DNA of 64,000 nt, from contig CAJHZI010000253.1 in NCBI GenBank assembly GCA_905160935.1, positions 3,046,001 through 3,110,000 on the forward strand, read 5' to 3'. Made by a program: the position numbers and the translations under genes. The notes below the pieces were generated by a model, which worked only from the letters and a program-made list of their open reading frames with translations, made no database searches and was not told where the DNA came from. Position 1 is the stretch's first letter. Each line of letters starts with the position of its first letter. Shown here piece by piece: positions 22,001 through 27,470 of this stretch. This DNA comes from Enchytraeus crypticus (lineage: Eukaryota; Annelida; Clitellata; Enchytraeida; Enchytraeidae).

Positions 22001-24710
22001 TCAATATTCAAGAATACATAAATTAAAGAATAAATCAGCAAGTAACCAATTATCAAACAATCAGTCAATCATACAATAAAATAGTCAACTCAACCACTGA
22101 AGCAGTAAGACAATAAAGTATCAATTTAAAAATTAGACAATCAGTCATTCAATGCTCAAATGGCATCTATTACAATCACACCCTCAATCCAAGCTTAGAA
22201 TAAGATTAAGGCCCCGACCCCGCGAACTTTCATTCACTGACCATCATAAATAAATTATTTAATAAATGCCTAAAACTATCAGAACTACGGCATAAAAATG
22301 TTTTCAACGTCGAAATTGATTTAATGATCAACCATAGCGTTATAAATCTTTCACATATTTAGGATAACATGAAGTACTTACAGCTCCTTGATACATTTCG
22401 ATCTCTCTCTGCGTATAGATATTGATCTGCTTGAAAGGGTTCACCGAGATTAGCACAGGTCCTATGTATGTCTGTAGAACTTGTTAAGAAATAATATCAA
22501 AGGATTTCATCAACAACTACAACAGAATTAGAGTGCTACTGTCGTCCATGACAACATTAAGCACTATGGTAACAAATCGAATCCGATGAGCGGGGTGTGG
22601 GGTCCAAAAACGGTGCTAGCCAAAATCCGGGAGGTCGGTCCGAGGAAGAGTACTAGTGGAATGGAGGTTTACGTGTTGGTCTCAGTTTCTGTGCAATGGT
22701 TGAATAGGAGAGGTCGAAGAGAAATAGTCCTACGTATATAGACCTATCATAGTCCTATGGTACTTACTTTATCATTACATGCGGATGATTAAAAGAAGTT
22801 ACTCCTTTGTAATAAAAATTATTATTATAGACAATACAAGGTTAAATTTTAAACTAAAATATTGGATGCAACTTTAAAATACACCCTTGATTTGAAATTA
22901 ACTCAATATGCCCTCCTGATTCGAGATTGAGCATTTGATTGATTGCTAAACTTTTAAATTGATCGATATTTATGATTGATTGATTTTAATAAATACTAAC
23001 GTATAGACTATCAGTAGCAAGTTAAAGATAGCCTTAGAATCCATATTATGATTTACATATATTACTTTTATTCACAGAACCCGTGACGTTGTTTCAGTAT
23101 TATTATTTCCCGGAGTGGTGCCCGGGTTGTAAGAAGAAATGACTAACCGGTCGCTGCTCGTGTTCTAAAAGGCGACTACAGCTCCAAGATCCATACCAAG
23201 GTTAGAAAGGGCTTTCGGTTGGCGAACGCCTGGGATCCATAAATTACTATAAAATTTTAAAATCCCGACCCTAGTTAAACTGATGATGATTTTTGTATTC
23301 AGAGTCAGCATGTGATAGTAATATACAAGTCATATAAACTTCGGTAAATTAATTAAATATTGTAAGTGAAACCTCCCTGTAATTTCTAAATTATTATCAT
23401 ACCTTGGTCCTCTATCAGGAGAGGAACAATTAAAGAAAATAGACGTTGATTTATAAAGTTACGAATGTCTAAATTGATCAGAGGTAAATGCGTTAGATAA
23501 CGTCAGGAAATTTTACATGGTTGTTCCTTAGGTCCTTTGTTAATTCCCGTTAGGGCTCATCAGAGTATCATGTTTATTCTTATTATTTGTTTATTACAAT
23601 GATATCTGACAAAACGAAGAAATCTTACACAGCTAGAAAAGCGCATTAGGGAGCATACAGATAAACACAGGTGTGCATGTACAATTTTGTATATGTATAA
23701 TTATACAAGTGCGTAATATCAATCATAAATTTAATAAAGTCTCGATTACTCACTGAACTGGTATCCTTGATAAATGTCTAAGGTGGTTTAACCAATGGAC
23801 TAAGCTGGTCAATTGGTTAAATATTTAATATTGAAAGCGATAGTTATCATCATTGATGATCCTTTAGCACAGTTTTGTTAACTTTAACTACATCTCATCG
23901 GCTGGAGCCAGTGACGACGTCGGTAAGATACTAGAGCGCAGATCAGTATGTGCGGGGTTCAAATCCTTCAGTACAGTTTTGTTAACTTAACTATATCTTA
24001 TCGGCTGGAGCCAGTGACGATGTCGGTAAGATACTAGACCGCAGGTCAGTATGTGCAGGGTTCAAATCCTTTAGTACAGTTTTGTTTACATTTAACTGTA
24101 TATTACACTTTATTGATTTATTGAACAACAGGTTGCTCAATCTATTGACATTAATGAATTAATTAATGCATTACAGTTTCTGTTACACATGTATATGATA
24201 TTTATGGAACTAATTAGAGAGTAGAAAGCATAAATCATGACATTTTAAATGACAGATTCTGAGGTGAATTGAACTCTCGTGTGTTCGATTCCCAGCCGCG
24301 CTGATCTGAGAGTAAAATCGCGGACATTCACAAGGCTGCTTACCCGGAAAACTATATAAACTGCCTAAATATTTTAACATTTGGTATTTTAACATATAGA
24401 TATCAACATGGTTGATCACTTCACTGCAATGTGTGCTGTTTTATAAGTTATTAAATAGTCGTCATATATTAAAACTTACTTCTTTACAGTCAGAGGGCGA
24501 AACTACAGAACCGCATAATGCTAAATCTCAATTTGGCGAAAATCTAGAAATAATCAGAGCTTAAACAGATGTCGTGTAGGATACATAAATGACGTCCTCG
24601 GCAAATCTCTTCTTAAGGTTCTCCACTATAGAGGCCTCAGAGATCTTGGAGAGAAGGACCATGTCGTCCACACCACTTCTCTTGCACCGCACAAACTCGC
24701 TGTAGCGGCT
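1..24710 (-). CDS. Long-tailed class I myosin (Myo1e/Myo1f-like), 24 exons, both ends incomplete
   Basis: This is an actin-based motor that links membrane to actin; vertebrate Myo1e/1f act in endocytosis and cell adhesion. Exons from 5' to 3': 24585-24710, 22382-22471, 21419-21513, 20870-20957, 19283-19372, 17953-18030, 17435-17519, 16430-16539, 15737-15869, 14522-14706, 13594-13761, 12863-13033, 12123-12200, 11340-11425, 10091-10172, 9463-9569, 7999-8097, 6620-6764, 6147-6261, 4821-4990, 3328-3473, 2263-2412, 1613-1731 and 1-71. All boundaries are GT-AG and phases match throughout (929 codons). Visible motifs: P-loop GESGAGKT, switch I NNNSSRF, switch [10 protein letters not shown], an IQ motif (IQKAFRKW), NKKERRR and the TH1 ending [10 protein letters not shown]. 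The acidic residue at the presumed TEDS site (RETITITLN, Glu 16 residues before the Asp of DALVK) suggests no need for heavy-chain phosphorylation; this is inference. The start codon exon is missing, and the TH2/SH3 tail would lie beyond base 1. Confidence 0.95.
1325..1515 (+). mobile_element. SINE with tRNA-like head and the F7 tail
   Basis: TGGCGAATTGTTACAGCGTG resembles a tRNA A box and GAATTCGAATCAC a B box, 40 bases apart. After a spacer, CACCGATTACTAATAGCCAT and GAAGGAGGAAATAACG match the end of the 5S-headed F7 copies. Confidence 0.7.
1613..1731 (-). CDS. Myo1 visible exon 23: end of TH1
   Basis: Encodes [20 protein letters not shown] and [27 protein letters not shown] closes TH1 in Myo1e. 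The donor is C|GTTAGT; unspliced reading hits TAG at 1608-1610. The intron-phase match to 71 and the resulting Pro after NSR support splicing over termination. Confidence 0.9.
2263..2412 (-). CDS. Myo1 visible exon 22: TH1 domain
   Basis: Encodes [20 protein letters not shown] and [20 protein letters not shown], then HPLTISFSD. Reading on past the donor GA|GTAATT would give a stop at 2259-2261, which could be mistaken for the gene end; splicing to 1731 continues in phase as ELEYRLK. Confidence 0.94.
2629..2679. repeat. AG microsatellite at a retroposon tail
   Basis: About 25 AG units directly after GATCTGCCACTAGCCAGAGCACG, which resembles the 3' end of F3/F4 elements; it therefore looks like an expanded retroposon tail. 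Further GA-rich tracts are at 2955-3000 and 3155-3290. Confidence 0.85.
3328..3473 (-). CDS. Myo1 visible exon 21: TH1 membrane-binding domain
   Basis: Encodes [40 protein letters not shown] and EHIQRASL. Lysine- and arginine-rich strands fit binding of acidic phospholipids. Donor GTAATC, phase 2; the split codon becomes Ser, giving [14 protein letters not shown] across the junction. Confidence 0.96.
3549..3790 (-). mobile_element. F3 LINE 3' end
   Basis: On the minus strand the conserved end reads GTTATATACCATGGACCTGC then CAGTAGACAGTGCACTAAGA followed by AG units. The upstream part GATGATTTAAAGATTCACTC would encode DDLKIH-like LINE C-terminal residues. No intact frame. Confidence 0.75.
4452..4763 (-). 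mobile_element. F1 ATG-tail retroposon, near full length
   Basis: On the minus strand it runs from CCGTGTTGTGTCCGGGTTGT to AAACTGGGATTCAAGGGAAG with a tail of about 14 ATG units. In a Myo1 intron, same sense as the gene. Confidence 0.82.
4821..4990 (-). CDS. Myo1 visible exon 20: TH1 tail, start
   Basis: Encodes [40 protein letters not shown], then [34 protein letters not shown] is a strong signature of the Myo1e/1f subclass. Acceptor CTGCAG; donor GTTTAA. Confidence 0.97.
5882..6137 (+). mobile_element. F3 LINE 3' end with an extra 125-bp 5' block
   Basis: CAGGATTGTTTTCTCATGGA through CTACCTCGTCATAAGCAGAA precedes the usual GGAGGCGTTATATACCATGG and AGGCAGTGCACTAAGAGAG end. The same composite is at 62143-62391. 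It abuts the donor of Myo1 visible exon 19. Confidence 0.78.
6147..6261 (-). CDS. Myo1 visible exon 19: lever arm with IQ motif
   Basis: Encodes [20 protein letters not shown] and [18 protein letters not shown], ending in phase 1 (GTAAGA). [17 protein letters not shown] is one IQ motif that should bind calmodulin or a light chain. One IQ is also the number in Myo1e/1f. An F3 LINE fragment abuts the donor side. Confidence 0.95.
6620..6764 (-). CDS. Myo1 visible exon 18: converter
   Basis: Encodes [40 protein letters not shown] and VFVKAPES before a GTGTGC donor. The motif [15 protein letters not shown] closes the converter. It is missing from simple ORF calls because the plus-strand frame at this place is also open. 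Confidence 0.96.
7194..7320 (-). mobile_element. F5 LINE 3' end
   Basis: On the minus strand TGTGCTGTTGGGGACGTCCC, TGACATCATCTCTGGATGAG and AAACGGACGTTAAACCTTTA with an ATT tail. Shorter copies are at 4007-4064 (minus), 6868-6925 (minus), 13255-13318 (plus), 38852-38926 (plus) and 44911-45000 (plus). Confidence 0.78.
7999..8097 (-). CDS. Myo1 visible exon 17: converter start
   Basis: Encodes [20 protein letters not shown] and [13 protein letters not shown]. Acceptor TTGTTTTAG, donor GTATCG; phase 2 on both sides. [15 protein letters not shown] is typical of class I myosins. Confidence 0.97.
8113..8325 (-). mobile_element. F1 retroposon, internal deletion
   Basis: The head CCCGTGTTGTGTCCGGGCTG and the GCTCCAGAAATTGCTAAA block are present; the section between it and the ATG tail is shortened by about 80 bases. 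About 15 bases from the acceptor of Myo1 visible exon 17. Confidence 0.8.
8780..8960. repeat. Degenerate repeat of CACATAGTTGATGATGT-like words
   Basis: About six diverged copies of a word near 28 bp in length, in a Myo1 intron. Confidence 0.6.
9181..9405 (-). mobile_element. F1 retroposon, internally shortened
   Basis: CCCGTGTTGTGTCCGGATTG, GGTGAGCCCCTAGGCTCCAG and CTGGTTAAACTGGGATTTAA are present. Its ATG tail is almost lost (GATGAT). It lies about 60 bases past a Myo1 donor. Confidence 0.8.
9463..9569 (-). CDS. Myo1 visible exon 16: SH1 helix region
   Basis: Encodes [20 protein letters not shown] and [16 protein letters not shown], ending in phase 2 (donor GTTGAC). [13 protein letters not shown] is the near-universal myosin motif before the converter. 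An F1 retroposon lies within 60 bases of the donor. Confidence 0.97.
9749..10014. repeat. Two AT microsatellites flanking an F1 fragment
   Basis: AT runs of about 52 and 75 bases (9749-9800 and 9940-10014). Between them lies the 3' half of an F1 retroposon ending in GATGATGAGACGACGACG, so the second AT run continues the retroposon tail. Confidence 0.9.
9802..9948 (+). mobile_element. F1 retroposon, 3' half
   Basis: GGAAAAGTCACAAATAAGGG through TCGACCCTAGTTAAACTGGG, then GATGATGATGAGACGACGACG. Enclosed by the two AT microsatellites. Confidence 0.82.
10091..10172 (-). CDS. Myo1 visible exon 15: motor domain, loop 2 region
   Basis: Encodes [20 protein letters not shown] and TAGLKIR before a GTGAGT donor. 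RPTTAG-KI aligns with the Myo1e actin-binding loop. The acceptor used is CTACAG, chosen because it gives correct phase; CCAG four bases later does not. Confidence 0.93.
10628..11362 (-). repeat. Tandem array made from a Myo1 exon end plus splice donor, interleaved with TG repeats
   Basis: Five units begin near 10628, 10763, 10953, 11130 and 11292. Each shows, on the plus strand, a GTGACACTAAG-like block, a TATGTTATCAGAT block, then ACTCACTTGCTGCTGTTCTGCATCAATT, then TG-rich sequence. The last unit contains the true 3' end of the exon at 11340-11425. On the transcript strand the copies read TTGATGCAGAACAGCAGCAA followed by GTGAGT. Units near 10953 and 11130 are almost identical; the 10763 unit has lost the donor. 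Confidence 0.85.
11340..11425 (-). CDS. Myo1 visible exon 14: motor domain; its 3' end is copied into the next intron
   Basis: Encodes [20 protein letters not shown] and VELMQNSN, ending in phase 2 before GTTAGT. The last 20-25 coding bases plus the donor and about 40 intron bases recur four times at lower coordinates (10628-11205) inside the following intron, interleaved with TG repeats. See the repeat entry for that array. Confidence 0.94.
11482..11617 (+). mobile_element. F2 tRNA-derived SINE
   Basis: GCCAGTGGCGATGTCAGTAA (A box) and GGATTCAAATCCTGG (B box), then GCTCGCCCGTCACGGACATC and GAGGAAACTAACGTTAACAT-type tail ending near CTTTACC. In the intron between Myo1 visible exons 13 and 14. 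Confidence 0.82.
12123..12200 (-). CDS. Myo1 visible exon 13: motor domain
   Basis: Encodes [20 protein letters not shown], then [15 protein letters not shown] is the conserved strand of the actin-binding region. The loop before it contains Cys-Gly-Gly-Gly, unlike the SWNQG I recall for Myo1e. Donor GTGATT. Confidence 0.94.
12607..12755 (+). mobile_element. F3 LINE 3' end
   Basis: GCTTGAAGAGGCAGGCCGAG, GGAGGCATTATATGCCATGG and GTAGGCAGTGCACTAAGAGA. In a Myo1 intron, opposite to the gene. Confidence 0.77.
12863..13033 (-). CDS. Myo1 visible exon 12: relay and lower 50-kDa region
   Basis: Encodes [20 protein letters not shown] and [20 protein letters not shown], then [11 protein letters not shown]. 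Acceptor ATTTCAG, donor GTATGT. Fifty-seven codons in phase 0. Confidence 0.97.
13594..13761 (-). CDS. Myo1 visible exon 11: switch II and relay helix
   Basis: Encodes [20 protein letters not shown], then [26 protein letters not shown] is switch II, and the relay helix follows. Acceptor TTTACTCAG, donor GTTTAA (weak). Fifty-six codons in phase 0. Confidence 0.97.
14357..14482 (-). mobile_element. F1 retroposon, 3' part
   Basis: On the minus strand GGTTGGTGAGCACCTAGGCT, GAAATTGCTACAGG and CCCTAGTTAAACTGGCATTT, with a short ATG tail. It ends about 40 bases from the donor of Myo1 visible exon 10. Confidence 0.8.
14522..14706 (-). CDS. Myo1 visible exon 10: motor domain with TEDS region
   Basis: Encodes [37 protein letters not shown] and [20 protein letters not shown], then FLVE, with a GTAATG donor. 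The presumed TEDS position, 16 residues before the Asp of RDALVK, is Glu. An F4 retroposon lies just upstream of the acceptor. Confidence 0.96.
14736..15115 (+). mobile_element. F4 retroposon, near full length
   Basis: CCGTGTTGTGCTCGGGTGTG at the 5' end, GTAAGAGGCGACTAAGGCAG, AAGGAAGGCAACGAGAAACC, CCCAAGCTATAGGCTACATA and TTAGCAGTGCATTGAAGAAG at the 3' end. About 380 bases. No frame recognised. Confidence 0.8.
15531..15669 (+). mobile_element. F2 tRNA-derived SINE
   Basis: GGCTGGAGCCAGTGGCAATG, GGTTCAAATCCTGG and the GACATCG-GAG-GTTAACATTAGC tail are all present. In a Myo1 intron, opposite to the gene. Confidence 0.82.
15737..15869 (-). CDS. Myo1 visible exon 9: motor domain
   Basis: Encodes [40 protein letters not shown] and ADRE, ending in phase 1 before GTAAGT. 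ILHLGN is a hallmark of the myosin upper 50-kDa subdomain. Confidence 0.96.
16430..16539 (-). CDS. Myo1 visible exon 8: motor domain
   Basis: Encodes [19 protein letters not shown] and [10 protein letters not shown]. Acceptor TTTTTCCAG and donor GTAAAT. The segment YLNMSGS-x-DAKDFQET aligns with YYLSLSGSYKVDDI-DRRDFQET of Myo1e. An irregular TCAATA-rich repeat starts about 20 bases beyond the acceptor. Confidence 0.94.
16561..16735. repeat. Irregular repeat of GTCAATATTCTGG-like words
   Basis: About ten copies of a 15-18 bp word (CTGGTGTCAATA, CTGGATCAATA) in the intron next to Myo1 visible exon 8. Confidence 0.75.
17435..17519 (-). CDS. Myo1 visible exon 7: motor domain
   Basis: Encodes [20 protein letters not shown] and KGAPSSLK and ends in phase 1 (donor GTAAAT). 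The R-x-ERSFH-FYQ core is the usual myosin helix; a GRN replaces the more usual MRN. Confidence 0.94.
17953..18030 (-). CDS. Myo1 visible exon 6: motor domain
   Basis: Encodes [20 protein letters not shown], then NFLLEK, following switch I in phase 0. Acceptor CTGCAG, donor GTATGG. An antisense F3 LINE fragment starts about 50 bases upstream of the acceptor. Confidence 0.95.
18083..18290 (-). mobile_element. F3 LINE 3' end
   Basis: On the minus strand AGAGGCAGGGGCAGGCTGAG, GGCGTTATATACTAGGACAT and GTGCACTAAGAGATAGAGA. About 50 bases from Myo1 visible exon 6. Confidence 0.77.
18478..18560 (-). mobile_element. tRNA-like SINE remnant
   Basis: On the minus strand TGGCGTTACGGTTAAAGTGT (A box) and CTGGGTTCAAAGCCCAGG (B box with its stem). 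Similar tRNA-like remnants are at 16910-16975 (minus) and 30475-30535 (plus). Confidence 0.6.
19283..19372 (-). CDS. Myo1 visible exon 5: switch I
   Basis: Encodes [20 protein letters not shown], then [17 protein letters not shown] is switch I. The Cys in TCRNNN is usually Val in this family as I remember it. Donor GTATGT. Confidence 0.96.
19680..19817 (+). mobile_element. F2 tRNA-derived SINE
   Basis: GTCTGGAGCCAGTGGTGATG with GTTCAAATCTTGGGCTCGCC and tail to TTTACC. It is followed after about 25 bases by an antisense F5 LINE end. Confidence 0.8.
19843..20135 (-). mobile_element. F5 LINE 3' end with C-terminal coding remnant
   Basis: On the minus strand [19 protein letters not shown] can be read, which resembles the last residues of LINE reverse transcriptase proteins (WN-LP-LR-...-F). 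Then GAGACGTCCCTGACATTGCTT and GAGGAACTGGAC, the F5 3' UTR. Confidence 0.72.
20545..20850 (+). mobile_element. F7 SINE with 5S rRNA-like head, near full length
   Basis: CGAAGTTACGCTGCATCGAC and GTTAGTACTTTGTGGGTGAC match the 5S rRNA internal promoter region (A box and C box). The tail includes TTATTCTTAAATCCGCGCCG and a doubled CGATTACTAATAACCA with GGAGGAAATGGG. It lies in a Myo1 intron, opposite to the gene. Confidence 0.85.
20870..20957 (-). CDS. Myo1 visible exon 4: P-loop
   Basis: Carries [20 protein letters not shown], the ATP-binding P-loop, then ISGGGSTVQ before a GTAGGC donor. The acceptor is TTGGTTAG. The 3' end of a 5S-like SINE (20545-20850) lies only about 20 bases past the donor. 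Confidence 0.96.
20960..21110. repeat. AATC/AATA degenerate microsatellite
   Basis: Runs of AATCAATCAATA and AAATAAATC begin directly upstream of the P-loop exon acceptor (in transcript sense). Confidence 0.8.
21419..21513 (-). CDS. Myo1 visible exon 3: motor domain up to the P-loop
   Basis: Encodes [19 protein letters not shown] and ENQCVII and ends in phase 2 (donor GTACAG) in the Ser codon before GESGAGKT. It lies beside a tetranucleotide array whose first units reach within about 20 bases of the acceptor. Confidence 0.95.
21515..21990. repeat. Tetranucleotide array with changing sequence (AATC, GGTC, AGTC, GAAT, GAAC)
   Basis: A four-base register is kept over about 470 bases while the unit drifts from AATC to GGTC to AGTC, back to AATC, then GAAT and GAAC. 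A second AATC block is at 20960-21100. Located in a Myo1 intron on both sides of visible exon 3. Confidence 0.9.
22382..22471 (-). CDS. Myo1 visible exon 2: motor domain
   Basis: Thirty codons reading [15 protein letters not shown] through EIEMYQGA. Acceptor TTCTACAG, donor GTAAGT. It joins exon 1 in phase 0 to give the standard myosin-I strand after the KKR-AEDVIY segment. Confidence 0.95.
23098..23292 (+). mobile_element. F1 retroposon, diverged
   Basis: GTGCCCGGGTTGTAAGAAGA, GGCGACTACAGCTCCAAGAT and CCCGACCCTAGTTAAACTGA, with a short ATG tail. Confidence 0.78.
23866..24105 (+). repeat. Tandem duplication of a 102-bp unit containing an F2 tRNA-like head
   Basis: TAGTACAGTTTTGTTAAC, then a short AT stretch, then GGCTGGAGCCAGTGACGATG to GGTTCAAATCC, repeats about 2.3 times. 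The third copy ends after the TAGTACAGTTTTGTTTAC part. Confidence 0.85.
24585..24710 (-). CDS. Myo1 visible exon 1: start of motor domain
   Basis: Encodes [20 protein letters not shown] and ends FAEDVIY before a GTATCC donor. The residues before SGVDD do not match the usual YHWQSHNVK stretch, and an in-frame TAG sits just before the acceptor, so at least one upstream exon is needed. A second possible acceptor (CTACAG at about 24705-24700) would remove the first three residues. Confidence 0.85.
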
Positions 24711-24788
24711 CTACACAATATCGTCAATGTATTACATAATCATCATTGCCAAAGTCATCATCAATTAACTATAAAAGTCGTTAATTTA

Positions 24789-24816
24789 ATGATCGTCGTC
24801 GTCGTCGTCGTCGTCC

Positions 24817-24853
<37 letters not shown>

Positions 24854-25146
24854 CATCCTCATCCTCATCATCCTCCTCATCATCCTCCTCATCATCCACC
24901 ACATCATCATCCTCATCATCCTCCTCATCATCATCCTCATCATCATCCTCATCATCCTCCTCATCATCCTCCTCATCCTCCTCATCATCCTCATCATCCT
25001 CCTCATCATCCTCATCATCATCATCCTCCACCTCCTCCTCCTCCTCCTCATCATCCTCCTCCGCAGCCCCATCATCCTCAACATCATCAACATCATCAAC
25101 ATCATCATCATCATCATCATCATCGTCATCATCATCATCATCATCA
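24789..25146. repeat. CAT/CCT trinucleotide array, expanded tail of an F1 retroposon
   Basis: CATCATCCTCCTCATCATCC-type sequence of about 350 bases. It runs without a break into an antisense F1 copy (25146-25375) at exactly the place where other F1 copies carry a short ATG tail. Long ORFs here are artefacts of the 3-base unit. Confidence 0.9.
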
Positions 25147-25375
25147 ATTTAACTAGGGTCGTGATACGAATAGACCTTCTCCATTCCTCTCATTCGTACA
25201 CCGTAAGAACTTTTCTAATCACTTTAGAAAATTTTAGCAATTTCTGGAGCCTAGGCGCTCATCAACCGAATGCCCTATCTGGCATTGGTTTGTATCTTAG
25301 TTCTTTGTCTCCTTTTACGACATGTGCAGTCCACGGTTGGTCTATTCTTCAGCTATCCGGCCTCAACACGGTAAA
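25146..25375 (-). mobile_element. F1 retroposon joined to the expanded CAT/CCT array
   Basis: On the minus strand ACCGTGTTGAGGCCGGATAG, GATGAGCGCCTAGGCTCCAG and CGACCCTAGTTAAATTGATG, leading straight into the trinucleotide array at 24789-25146. Confidence 0.82.
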
Positions 25376-25552
25376 AGTCATCAATTTAATATTAATGTTA
25401 ATTTCTGTATTTTGTTTTTGTAAAGTTACACTAGTGACAAACCAAACGTGCTACAGACATCTCCTTACTATCAGATTCCATTTTGTAGTTTTATTTGTTT
25501 CCTCAGTTTACCTCAGCGCTATTAGCTCGTAATCGTTGTCTTTCGATAGCGC

Positions 25553-25700
25553 ACAGATTGCATCCGGCGCAGATTTAAGAATAAGCTTCAGCACTCCGGG
25601 GTTTTGTTCAACCTGTCTAGCACACGGTCTTCGAAGGTAGTCGTCCATCTAAGTACTAACCGAGTTCAACGTTGCTTAACTTTGTTTATTGACGCGTTGC
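25553..25700 (-). mobile_element. F7 SINE, 5S-like head plus start of tail
   Basis: On the minus strand: AAGTTAAGCAACGTTGAACTC then GGTTAGTACTTAGATGGACG, followed by TTATTCTTAAATCTGCGCCG. Truncated at the 3' end. The 5S part is one of the best preserved copies. Confidence 0.83.
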
Positions 25701-27470
25701 TTAGCAATGTGCGTTAAACCTCGCCATTTATATTGTAGCGCACTCAACAAGACAAATATCATCAGTGTTTTACAGGCTATATTTAGATTGGGAGCGCATT
25801 GGAAATGTAAATTTAAAGATACTAATAAGTGGCAAAGTATAAATCTCAGCCGAGCCTATGAGTGGCACATTCTGCGCAGAAAATTCATGAAGTTACAAAT
25901 TTTAATCTGCGTGAAGAGGAAGTATTTAGATGTTAATTTGGTGGCTAGAGGAAAAACGGGCGAAATAATATTTACATAATAACTTACATGGTACCATGTT
26001 AAAAACACCCATTCACCAAATCTACTTCTTATATTATTAAATACGTCGAATTAAAAAAAGTGTCTACAAAGAGGTCACTACTAAACCATACAGCTTACAT
26101 CATACACATATTAGACATGCCATTGAGAATATGAATACTAACCATTCTGTCAACCTTCTAACTGTCCCTATGATATTTTCGAACAATATTATACAGATGC
26201 TAAAATCCAATTACTGACCATAATATATCCTAGCAGAACTATCCAGTATTTTACGTAAATAATTACAACTAAAACAACATCTCAAATATATGTGTACGCA
26301 CTATGACTGAGATCCTAGCCTAAAGTTTACGAGAAGCAATGGTCATGCATGCAGGCGCCCTGTGTCGTTAGTTGAGCAGTGTTAGGGCTCGTCTACAATT
26401 CACGTTTTAGGCCGAAACCGACCAAAGAACGATTCAGTTATTCTTGATGGAGAAATTAGCGATAGGAACAGGTTGACGGCTGGTGTTGTAGCCACCTCTA
26501 CATCGGGCCTATTTGCTATCAAATGTAAAATAGTCGCACCTGGGTGATTCATTACCACTACTGCACGATTCTGTACGAACAATATTACCTCAAGCCTGCA
26601 ACAGTTGCTTGAGAAAACTACAATTAAACCGCGACCTGTTTCTCTGCTTTAGTTTTACATTTTTAACATAGGCCTACACGTATATTTTAAATTTTCTTTG
26701 TAGAAATACAACAATTAATATATAGGAATGTTCTAAGATTTGGATTAGTGTTTGGTGAAGGATTACAGTTAGGGTCAGTGGTAGCAGGGCTTTAGTATTA
26801 AGAAGGTTATAATGCTTGTCTTATGTATTGGTTAGTTGTAATAATGGCTTCTGCATTTAATCGTGAATAAAATTGAATTACTAAGAAAAGCTATTGGAAT
26901 TTATCGACCGGATTAATATAATATAATAGGAGTTATATAGAGGTATTTGGATTTAAAATAGTAGATGTATAGACTCTAAGACCATATAAATTAGTATGTT
27001 TTAATTTTGTAAACATTTGGATATTTCGATGAAACCTGCAATAAAATCAGAATGGTATCAGTGACACGAGCTTCCGGGTAAGAATATTTGGCCCTGTCTT
27101 TTGAGAAAAGAAAGTGCACGAAATAGTGGTTTGAACAAAGAGAAACAGGCAACTGTATATTTTGTTTTGCATCGACTTCTAAAACTCGCAAAGAGGAGGG
27201 AACGTACTTAGCAACGAATTGTAGCAAAATGTCAGCGACGACGACGACGAATTTTCTACTCGTTGGGCGAAGCGTTGATTTGACGACAAATTGCTGCAGA
27301 TTGTTTGCCCCCGGCTCTAGCAACATCAATCGTTAGCAGCCGGTCACTCGACAGAATATCAGCTGATTCACATCTAACTGCGCGAGGAAAATCTTGTCGA
27401 AGTATAAACCTAAAATCAACGACTAAAATAAACAAATCAAAGTCTGTTTTTAGATCTGTTGGGGATAATT
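25701..27470. other. Intergenic DNA, unclassified
   Basis: Small ORFs at 25689-25979, 26400-26582 and 26991-27329 have no recognisable domains. The stretch 26390-27360 is less AT-rich than its surroundings and may be an old DNA transposon, but I could not find terminal repeats. Confidence 0.5.

Noticed and set aside
24761-25532. ORFs of 81-247 residues (Asp/Glu-rich, Met-rich or Ile/Leu-rich)
   Set aside because: All are frames through the CAT/CCT array and the adjoining F1 retroposon.
26390-27360. DNA transposon between two odd ORF-bearing ends
   Set aside because: No terminal inverted repeats, target-site duplication or transposase motif could be found by eye.
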